64,000 bases of DNA from Dentipellis sp. KUC8613 (lineage: Eukaryota > Basidiomycota > Agaricomycetes > Russulales > Hericiaceae). The notes under the pieces are model-generated. The model was not told the origin of the DNA and did no database searches. It saw only the letters and a list, made by a program, of their open reading frames with translations. How positions within the stretch are numbered: position 1 is the stretch's first letter; each line of letters opens with the position of its first letter. This document shows positions 34,458 through 44,500 of the stretch, piece after piece. The stretch spans positions 27,919 through 91,918 of the forward strand of contig NSJX01000065.1 in the NCBI GenBank assembly GCA_002286715.1. Direction: 5' to 3'. A program made the translations under genes and the position numbers.

Positions 34458-34586
34458 CCCTACCCTGCTATCCCATTTTCGCCATCCTCTCAGGACCTCA
34501 GCCTCGTTCTCTCTCTTCCTTCTCCTTCTCAGCTTCTCGCACCCACCCTTCCAATCCTTACCCCCCACACTCCTTCCAGCCCAACA

Positions 34587-35327
34587 ATGTTCTCCTTCGC
34601 CAAGATCGCCTCCCTCGCCGCCGTCGCGTTCACCGCGTTCGGCGCCGTCTCGGCCGCGCCCACGACCAAGGACGTCGCGCTCGTGCCCCGCTGCGGCTGC
34701 AACACCGTGCCGACCGTGCTCGTCGACCTCCAGGTCCGCCTCGAGCCCGTCGTCTACGAGCTCAGTGCGTCCTCCCCTCTCCCTCTCTCCCTCTTCCCAT
34801 CCTCGTTATACTCACCAACCGCCCAAAAACGCAGGCTGCCTCAAGCCCGCGAACGCGACCAAGGAGGTCATCTCGCCCCTCGTGTCGGAGATCACCGTGA
34901 TCATCCACGACTCCGTGACGCTCCTCAACGGCCTCGTCGGCCGCCCCGTCGAGGAGATCCTCGTCGCCGTCGACGGCACCGCGCAGATCGCCGTCGGCGA
35001 CCTCGCCGCGCTCGTCGGTGGCATCCTGAACCTCCTCTTCAGCGCGTGCGGTGGCCTCATCGGCCTCGTTGGCATCGATGTTGCGCTCGTCATCAGCCTG
35101 CTCGCTCCCATCGGGTATGCACATCTCCACCGCTTCTGACTGGGTTGTAGGAGTTAATTTACTTGACGCATAGCTCCGCCATCGGCCTCCTCCTCGAGAT
35201 CGTCCTCAAGCTCGTCGGTGACGTCCTCGGCGACATCGTCGGCGCGATCCTCGCCCTCATCGGCGACATCGTCCCCATCATCCTCAAGCTCAGCGTCTCC
35301 GTCTGCATCTCCATCTTCGGCCTCTAA
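34587..35327 (+). CDS. Small secreted hydrophobic protein with CGC motif
   Basis: Three exons join cleanly (VVYEL|SCLKP over an intron at about 34766-34833; LAPIG|SAIGLLL over about 35115-35173), giving about 204 residues. The first 24 residues (MFSFAKIASLAAVAFTAFGA) form a signal peptide ending near VSAAP. Next comes RCGCNTVP, a motif I associate with a family of secreted proteins common in wood-decay basidiomycetes. The mature part is a series of hydrophobic amphipathic helices rich in Val, Ile, Leu and Gly (VGGILNLLFSACGG, KLVGDVLGDIVGAIL), ending VCISIFGL. It is not a hydrophobin: there is no eight-cysteine pattern. Function is unknown; a surface-active or cell-wall role is a guess. Confidence 0.75.
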
Positions 35328-35961
35328 GGTCCGCTTCGTCTCTCTTCCTTTCCTTCGATTCTCAACTAATCCGGCGCAATCGGGCAATAGCTGACGACTG
35401 GACCTGTTACGGCACGACGCGCTTGTTTTCCTTTTGACGACTCTGGCATGGACATTCATCTGGGTTTTGCTTTTGCCTCGTCTAATTAGCTATATCTACC
35501 TACTATCGGCGTATTGACGAGTAATACAAGCGTTTCGAAGCTATCTGCGGTGTGAGAGTGCTTTTGAGTTTGAAGCTTATTCGGTTAAGAGCCTGTTCGT
35601 CTCTTGAGGCCTGAAGCCAAAATAGTTTGACATCGCTTATTTTCGTTTGATAGCGTGGACGGAAGGTTACGACAATTTCGTGTTGTCGAAGCTTCATGTA
35701 CATGTGAAGCTTTGAAATTTGACGTTGTGCCTGTATAGTGTATACATTCATTAGTTCATAGAGTGCTAGTCTAGCGTGAAAGGGCGACCCTAACCCGGAC
35801 TCGGGCTACATCGGGGCGCACACCGCGCGTACCGTTCCAGTGTCCGCAAATAGCGCGCCCTCGATTTACTTCCGGCCCACAGTCACCGCCCGTACGTAGG
35901 TGACCCTCCTCCTCGCCGCCGCCGTCGTTGTCCAGAACAGAGGACATCACCGCCGCCGACG
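35328..35961. other. Intergenic region, no gene recognised
   Basis: 634 bases between the CGC secreted-protein gene and the next plus-strand gene. It is AT-richer than its flanks near 35480-35760, holds only short frames on both strands, and shows no repeat or RNA signature. Confidence 0.5.
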
Positions 35962-37117
35962 ATGAGCAGAGCCCTCCAGCGCACCCTCGCGCGCGCGCAA
36001 GCCCAAACGCGGCGATACACCGACGCCCGCCTCCTGCCCTCCTCCCCGGCACCTTCGACGTCAACGTCAAAGCTGTTATCCTCCGCGCACCCCGGCACCT
36101 CTCCAGACCTGCGCATACCGCGCACGGCGAACTTCGCACCGTCACCCGCCCCCCAGCAGCAGCATAGCACCGACTCGCGCACGCAGCCTTCAATCTCAGA
36201 CCACGAATGGAACCTCCGCTTCGGTACTTCCTCTCTCTCCTCTCTCCCTCTCGTTTCAGCTAGCCTAGCATCGATCCTGACACCGCGCTGCACACTCACA
36301 GGCCGCGCAGTAGACACGCTCACCACGACGCTGCCGCACTTCTTCACCGCGGGGCTCGTCACGCACCCCGTGTCCTCCCCCGCGATCCCCGACGACGGCG
36401 GCATCGGCACGGACCTCGCGCGCGACCGCATCCCCGCGCCCGCGAAGGGGAAGCAGAAGGCCTCGGGCGACGCGGGAGGTGATGGAGCAGACGGGGATGG
36501 GGATGAAGAGCTCGAGTCGATCTACGCGCCGCGCATCCGGCTGTCGTACACCCCGCCCACGGCGCTGCCTGCGCCGCTCCCGCGCACGCTGACCGTCGAA
36601 GGTCCGTCACGCTCTTACCCTTCTCTGCACCTACCATCTTCGCGACTTACCATGCATCCACGCGCACCCAGGCCTCCCGCTCTACCTCGCCTCGGCGCTC
36701 TTCATCCGGCACACGCTCAACGCGCTCTACACCGACCTCACGCTCACCATCCTCTCGCTCAGCGTGCTCCCCGCGTCCTCGTCGCCGCTCACCTCCCCGC
36801 ACCTCCCCGCGTCCGCGCCGCCCGCGCGCGACAAAGCCCTGCACGTGCGCTTCGCCGTCGCGGGGCGCAGCCGCGTGGCCGGCGCGCGCGCCGAGTGGGA
36901 CGTCGCGGCCGCGTACGTGTTCGCGCCGCGCGACGCGCGCGTGTGCGCGCACGTCATCGCGTCCGTGCACCCCGCGCCGCATGCGCAGGTGTGGGACCTC
37001 ATGCGCGCGGCGCTCGCGCGGCTGCGGGGCGAGAGTGGGCCGGAGGGCGGGGTGGAAGGTGGACAGGTGGGCGGGATGGGGGTGTGTTCGGCGAGCGCGG
37101 GCGCGAGGGGGAGGTAG
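35962..37117 (+). CDS. Conserved fungal protein of unknown function, possibly mitochondrial
   Basis: Three exons join by frame: MSRALQRTLARAQAQTRRYT...HEWNLRFG; then RAVDTLTTTLPHFFTAGLVT...IYAPRIRLSYTPP...RTLTVE; then GLPLYLASALFIRHTLNALY, which continues TDLTLTILSLSVLP to the stop at 37115-37117. The N terminus is rich in Arg and Ser with no acidic residue in the first 20, as in a mitochondrial presequence. The core (LPHFFTAGLV, YAPRIRLSYTPP, VEGLPLYLASALFIRHTLNA) looks strongly conserved, but I cannot name the family. The last exon becomes very GC-rich, and the stop codon lies inside the first unit of a 27-base tandem repeat. A continuous 415-codon read-through of the introns is not the real product. 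Confidence 0.65.
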
Positions 37118-37181
37118 GTGCGTGCGAGCGCGAGGGGGCGGTAGGTGCGTGCGTGCGCGAGGGGGCGGTAGGTGCGTGCGT
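37101..37181. repeat. 27-base minisatellite, three units
   Basis: Three consecutive units of GCGCGAGGGGGCGGTAGGTG plus CGTGCGT occupy 37101-37127, 37128-37154 and 37155-37181. Unit 1 differs from the others at two positions and contains the stop codon of the upstream gene. Because 27 is a multiple of three, unit gain or loss would keep the reading phase. G-runs in each unit (GGGGG, GG, GG) suggest possible G-quadruplex formation. Confidence 0.85.
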
Positions 37182-38501
37182 GAAGTGCGGTGGGTGGGTG
37201 GGTGGTTAGATGGACTTGGGCTTGGGGTTGGACCGCCGTGCAGCTTCGTCAATATTCGATGCGCCGCTCCCCGCTCTGCAGATACTGCGACTCGCTTCGC
37301 GCGATACGCATAAATGTACGGTAGCTATAGCATTCCCTAATGTATTTTACTGCAGCCGCTAACCCCGGCGTGTGGCGTGTGTGCCGGAGGCGGGATGGGG
37401 AGGACGGGACACTGCTTGGTATCGGTGCGTGTTGTTTCGGTGCTATACGAGCGGATGGTCGGGCGGATATATGCGTACTGAATCCGCCGACGGAGTTTGC
37501 AGTTCGTTCTACTGGTGTAGTTGGCAAAGTGCGTCTTCCCACCTGCGCCTCCTCGGCTTCACGCACCGAAAAACTGTCCCAGACATCTAAATCTCCACGA
37601 GTTCACCCTCTCCACCAGATACGTATCCTGCACGCTAGTAGCGTACGAACGCTCACCAGCGACGTGTACCCCGAATCGTACGACAGTTATTTCGGAACCC
37701 AGGCGCAGGCAGGCCGAGACAGCGCGAGTCCGGGTCTGCCTCGAACGGCGTCGTCCCTCGAGGGCCAGTCGGACCTATTGTGTCCATGGGGTCGATTTTT
37801 TCCTTTTTTTTTGCGATTGATCCAGGCTCAAGTTGACAATATCAATACGCGACGCGGACGCGGAATCGAGAACTGCACACCCTGCTGTTCATAATTCAAC
37901 CACACCCACACCGCACAAACTCGAACGCAAGCCCGGAGCGCAAGTATAAGCTTCCGCGTCTCTCATCAGGGCTCCACGTCCACTCCCGTGCCGCTTGGAC
38001 TACTTACTTCGGAGGCACGTACAAGATACTGCCTCGCTACCCGCCGGATCCGGAGTCCATTACCTGCAATATGTGAAGTTGTTCCTCCGGTCCGCGTACA
38101 TCCGCGCGCCGAATCTAAGCTTCGGACGGTTCGATTGTCTGTTGTTCCATCTGAGCCCTCGGACTGCTCTGAACTTGACTGATGCTCTGTGGTGACGGTG
38201 GCCGAAGGTTGGGTCGACGTCTTGAGTGGAGGGTGCACTATATCACATTGTGGGTCCCTTATTTTATGTATGTTTTCCGCACCAACACTTGCCACTGATC
38301 ATGACTCGGGAAAATACATCTCGTATGCATGCTATTCAGCTACACTGGTACACGTGCTCTACTCGTACATGGCGACAAATCAACCGTTCACACTCGCGCG
38401 CCAACATCCTCTCGAACAAAAACTCCACCATCATCCTACAGTCTTCAGAAATTCACCGACACTCAACCGCAGGACAACAATCCGACCCTTCAATTCAGGA
38501 C
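37182..38501. other. Region without a recognised gene, before the paralog array
   Basis: About 1.3 kb with overlapping short frames on both strands (184 codons at 37340-37894 plus strand; 109 codons at 37966-38295 minus strand). None has a family signature or consistent splice signals. It contains a T-rich run near 37796-37812. It lies downstream of paralog A and probably includes its 3' untranslated region. Confidence 0.4.
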
Positions 38502-41500
38502 TCAACGCAACAGCGACCCGCGCGGCTTCCTCAACGTCTCCGCGATCGCCAAGAACGTCTCAGCAAGGTTGACCTGTCCACGAAAAGGAAACAAAGCACC
38601 ACCACCGTCAGTTCCCGCTTCCCCAGTCCACGTTTCAACGAAAGAACCCACAGTGCTAAGGGCCTGGTGGAACGCTGACGGCGTATACGTCCTGCCACTC
38701 TGGTCCACCGGCGCCTCGTTCTGCACCGCCAACGCGACCTGCGCCATCCTGCGCAACGAGCCCGACGCGCCGTCCGGGCCGAACGAGATGGTCTGCAGCG
38801 ACAGCGGCTTCCTGCAGCGCAAACACGGACGTAGCTCCGTCAGCGCTCATCAAGAATGGCCGCACATTCATTGAAAAAACCGAGATCCACTGACCCGCGT
38901 CGCAGGGCAGCCCGGCAGAGCCCTTCCACAGCTGTGTCCCGGAGGGCGCACTGGCCGTCGGACAAGAAGATGACGATTGGGTTGCTAGCAGGGGTGGGGG
39001 GAATTGACATCCAACTTAGACACCGGGTACACGAGCGGACAACGATGCCTCTCACCGGTCGGCGTTCCAGTGGCCCTCCATGACGACGCGCGCGGCGTGC
39101 AGCGCCACAGCGAAATTGGTGCGCCCATACGCCCGCGTGTTCAGAATCGCGCTCAGGAGATCGTCCGGCGAACTCGTGGTGTCGTCCACGACGGGGACGG
39201 TCGTGTTCTCGTCGAAGAACACGATGCTGTAGGCGTCCTGGCGGGCAGCAGGAGCGGCAGCGGGAGCGCCCTGCGTCGCGGCGGCGTTGCGGGCGGTCCA
39301 GAAGCTGTAGAGCGCCGAGAACACTGCGCCGAGTCGGTTGTTGCACGTCCGTCTTATGCGATCCGTGGCCGGCGCGTCTCGCAAAGGACGTCGGTCCTGG
39401 GAGGTCATAGATCCGGACCTGGTGAATGGACACGATTTTAGTTATCCACGCGCAAGCACGAAGCACCCACCTGTCAATGACAAAGATACTGCGAAAGCGG
39501 GTCTCATGAGCAGGAGCAACAGCATGCCTGGGTGAAGGTACATACACGTGCAGGGGGGCCGGCAGAAGGGCAGCCGGATTCTGGCAGGTAAAGTGGTGTC
39601 CGCCAATTGGTGAAACATACCCCACGTCAGGATGCCCATTTGCCTGAGCCGGATGGAACAGGGGAAGAGTGCAGTAAGACGGCTGAGTCGGGTTTGTCGC
39701 GTTGGCAGCGTGTTCGGAACCTATGCTCGAGCGTGACAGCAAGAGTTGAGCCTTCGCTCGTTCTATCTGTAGCAGAAGATTACCTGGACACATTGAGTCG
39801 CTGCCGCAGATCTCGAGTGTTAGCGTCGGGAGAGGGGGTAATGCCACAGGGAACACTCACCACTTCGCGAAATTCGTTTGCTCTTCTCGAGAGTATGGAT
39901 CTAGGGTGAATTCGCACTCAAGATCCACTCAATGGCTACTTGCAGATACCAAGTCCACAAACCTTTGAAGCCTAGAAAGTACGTGTCAGTATTGCGCTTG
40001 ATGCATCATCAAAGGACAACCTCACCTGTCCGTCGCCAATACAACCCATGTGTGATGTAATCCTTCGACCTGTTTGGCTCCGGGAGAAATTGTTCAGAAA
40101 TATGTTCCACCTCTGCACCCCCGCAGATTTCATCGGGTTCCGTGCGACACCAGTCAATGTGGACGTGTCTGCCCATCGAAGTGCATACCAGGTTGCACAT
40201 CATGGGGGCGCCATCGTCGTTTGTCGAGAACTTCCGCCCTTCATGTTCAACAGTGCCATCAGGGCTGTCAATTGCCCACCGAGCGTGGGCCATTGAGCCA
40301 TGCGAGGTCTCGTGTTCTCGTTGGGTGTGGCCTAACGAAAATGAATTGGGAAATTGAGGAGGAATATAGACGCTCTACAGACCTAAGCGCAGCGTGCAGT
40401 AATAACCGCAGTGGTCACAGCTACTCGACAGTCAGTGTCGACCCTCGCCTTAGTCAAGACCATCGTGTCGACACGCACCGAGATTCGCAGAAATGAAAAG
40501 GGCTTTCTTCGGAACTGTGGCAATGAGATCCATCGTGCTCCGTTTGGTCTGGAGGTATCCGCTTGATACAGTCAAGGCGCTTTGCAGCTAGGAGAATCTA
40601 GGTAAGGCAGTGTACAGAGCCGCGCAACGTGTTATTGGCTGACCTTGTGTGTACTTCGCAAACGCGTTTTTGTTAGTACATACTAGACGATTGAAAACCA
40701 CGAAGACTGAAATCCCTCACCTTCGTATATTGGAACGTCTCGTGTTTCCCGGTGAAAGTGGCCTCGATAGAATGAGGGTGCGTCTCAATTTGGCATATAC
40801 CCGGGTCTGCACACAAGGCGTTGCACGAGTGTTCTTGGCTGCAATACTGGTCAGAACTCTCATTTCCATGTACGGACTAGAAACAACACACGGACCCGCA
40901 TAAATGCTTGGCTCCCACCCCGAGCCCGTGCAAATGCTCCTCTTTGCAGAGCTGTTTGCAAAGCTGGCAAGTGACGGGACACAAGCGATCCTCGCACTTG
41001 TGGATTGTGTGTTCTTCGTGACTGAAGGCATGTCGGTATACCCATAAAAAGTGACCAGAATGAGCAAAAACTTTACCTAGGGGTGCAGCAAAATCCAGGA
41101 CACGACCATTTCTTCCCGTCGGGTAAGATGATTTCCGCAAGATCGCAAGGCTATACATGGGGTCCAAGATATCGTTCAAAGGAGGCAGGTGTGGGGATAA
41201 CGAAGGTTCTCTTACCTGGCCGCACATGTGGAGAGGCGCTGAACACATATGTATGTCGTCCTCATGGTTGAGAGCCTATAAGGAGCGGCCTTAGCATTAC
41301 ACTCCAAACTGCGGAAAGCGAATCTTTCACCTTCGTACACACTTCCAAGCATCCCCGCTTGTCGCCCATTTTGCAAGATTCTCCACAGAGATGCGACATA
41401 ACTGTGCATCTTTGATGGTGAACGGGTTAAAAGCACGTAAAGGGTGACGCTGAGTGGAATACGTACACGTGCTTTCCGGGATGTCCAGCACTGTTGCGGC

Positions 41501-44500
41501 ATTAGAATCATGAACGATAATTCAACTTCCAAACTTACGCCATGCCACAAGGTTTTTCGCCGCTGTCCTTGGCGCAGAAGCCGCAATCGTGGATACACTT
41601 GTGATTGGTCTTGCAGTTGTGTGCACCCTCATGAAGTCGCCCCTGGATACAGAGCAACTGGCACGAAGAGCACTGCGCTTTGCACAGTTGAACGCCGGCC
41701 TTTAGCTCGACGCAAGCATTATTGAACGCCCTTCGCAGGTCCTCGATGCTGGCATGACTTGCTTGAAATCTGGAAACGTTGACGGAGATCCATTCGCGAA
41801 CGTGGTCGATGCGCATATCGACCAGAGTATTCAAGTGCGATGCAAAGTCTTGAAGCCAGTCGCTATCCGGTCGATATTGGCGAAGAGAAGTGCCTTCCCA
41901 ACTTTCTTGCAACGCGACCAGCGTGGCCTCACGATTTGCCTCGTCGATTGTCCCTGGTACAAGTCCCATGATATTGAAGAGAGCGTCAGAATCAGACTTC
42001 TCTATGAGGAGGTCTGTATCTAGATTCTAAGCCAAGACGTCAGGCGGCATGTCGCGAAGGATACGATAGAGGTAAAGTTACTTTCAAAGGCTCTGCATCT
42101 GGCTGCATTTCAAACAGCCCGGCTTGCAAGGCATTCGGAAGGTGAGCAAGTAACGTCTGCGCTCGGTGCGCCGCCATTGTTTCTAAATCGCTTTGAGAGA
42201 CGAGACATCCAGGTCAGGCTCTAGGGGACTTACGGGAAAGAGCGCCCCAATCATTCGCCTATGGGTCAGGTCAGCGAACTTCCGTGGTACATGGCTATAC
42301 ATTCATACCTTGAGTTTAGCCATTAGCGTCTTCATCGTATGCAAGAATTCCCCTGCTGTGCGGTGTGTCGTCGGTTGATCGTCCAGAAGACTTCTGACTT
42401 TCGAGAAGAAGAGATAAAACTTGGCAGATTCAATCACAGGCCAGGGAATAATCTTTAGATTTCCGTGGTGAAGACGTGTGATGAAGTTGGATTTTTGTTC
42501 TTCTTGTACAATTCTTTGGATCTTCAACGAAAACCTATATTTTTTGGTAGGCTGATTAACAACATACTTACAAGCCAAAAAGCCGAGCTTACTCTCGCGT
42601 GATATCCGATTTGTCCGTATCAACGACGTCCTTTTCATTGCCTGAGCACACAGTAGAGGCATAATGTAGTCCAGCGTACCTTAATAATAATGAGGAGTGT
42701 TGATTGGAACAATGTCGGGTTTGCCGCCGGATCGAGGATACTTGCGCTAGACTGGAAAGACTGGAAGAGGCCCGTGATGTCGCGGCTCAGGGCGAAATTG
42801 TTACGGAACAGAACCTAGATCGCACTCAGTACTCCAAGAATCCGAGCGTGAGGCCACATACAAGATTTGATATCGCCGTGTTAAAGAGTACCAGGAACGT
42901 GTCTTCTTGAGCGGATCGTTCAATGCTGTGAACACCTGCATTCTCTTCAAAATCGACTCGCCCAAATATTTCACAGTATCGCGAACCTTCGAAATCCAGT
43001 GCGACGATCAGATTTTTGGCAGTTGGCGTGACAGACAGCCAGACACCCTCTGCATAGTTACTTAAGTTCATTTTTCTCAATTCGCGAAGCAGATACTGAC
43101 CCGTAGTCCTCATGGCACTGCCAGCAAAAGACGTATCTGCAAGATGATTGAGCGCGAAGCTCTTCCCAACAGATTGCTCTCCCATCGAAGAAACGACCTT
43201 AACGGGCTACAGAGGTAGCTCAGGATTGGAGTCACATATGTGGGTAGAATTTTCGCACCTTTGAAGCCAAATACGACTGGAAAATTGACTCGTACCAGCC
43301 GAAGGACAGTTTGTCCACGATCCTGCCAACGTCGGCCCCCAGCAGACTCCGCTCGAGGTCTCCAGACTTTACGCCGTCTTTCAGTGGTATAAATCTATTT
43401 TCGCGGCATACGGCGATGTGAATTGGGATAAGACATAGGAGGCCTACGAGCCATTCTCCAACGCGTAGAGTGGAGGCGTTGATGAGGCCATCGAGGTCTG
43501 TTGGAAGTGATTCAGGAAGGGCGGAAATGATCTTCAGGTCGCTCAGCTCATTGCCGGTGGGCTTCCGTGTTTGCTTCTCGAAAGACTCGATCATGTGTTG
43601 AAAATAGGCAGGGAAAGGATAATCGTCGCGATCACTGACGAAGAGAAGGGCCTTCCGATGACGCAGAGGAGTTGTGGAGCTGAATCCATGTCCAATTGCG
43701 GGCTGGACAGGAAAGCGTGTCCACATTTCCGCATGACAATCGATAAGGCAATTATGGACGGTAAGACGACTACCATGACGTCCTTTCTTATCGTTGCCTT
43801 TGGACTCTGTAAATGCGAATTCCGTGACGTTGCTTGTGATGTCCAAGACCGCAGACCTGCAACTGCTGGAGGCTATGTCGAGACCTAGTACGTGAACGGT
43901 AGATCGGTTGACGAACGACGTTAGAACGACATCGTCGACAGGAAGATCGGGTAGGTCGAGGGTGATGCCGGCAGAAGAACCAAAGGTACTTGTGTGGTAG
44001 CCAGTCAAGGTCGATGCATTATCTTGAATGCTGAGCACGAGCAAGCAAGAACCATCCGGTGAGGACCAAACTTTTGCAGGGGAATTGTTGAGAAGTACCG
44101 AAGCGGGTCTAGTAAATAGGTCACAACATGTGCTAGTTTCATTCAAGAGTATCGAAGGCAACATACCGAAACTGCCGCGTTACGAAGGAGTAGATTCGTG
44201 TGCGATGGTGATTGTCGACAAGCGCTATCTCATCGGTGCCTGACACGAAGCAAGCGTGTTGAATCTTGACTTGATCGCGAGAGCTGTACTCCGTATACCA
44301 TTGAGTAAGATCGCCTTGGGTGGCAACAGCTTGTAATGTTCTGAAGGACTCGTCGAATGTATACAAGTGGAGTTGGAGCTGCATTATTGCTTTGTTAGTT
44401 GGTGACGCGACTCCATTCGAGAAATAGATCACCTTTGAAGTTCCACAGACGGCCAGGATACGCTTTGTTTCGTTGAATGCGAAGATAACACCATCGCCTA

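Noticed and set aside
35962..37209. Continuous 415-codon frame
   Set aside because: It reads through two introns and shifts phase, producing an Arg/Ala-rich artefact in place of the conserved GLPLYLASALF exon.
38226..38874. Overlapping 150- and 181-codon plus-strand frames
   Set aside because: They are antisense to the conserved C-terminal exons of paralog A, which align with paralogs B and C on the minus strand.
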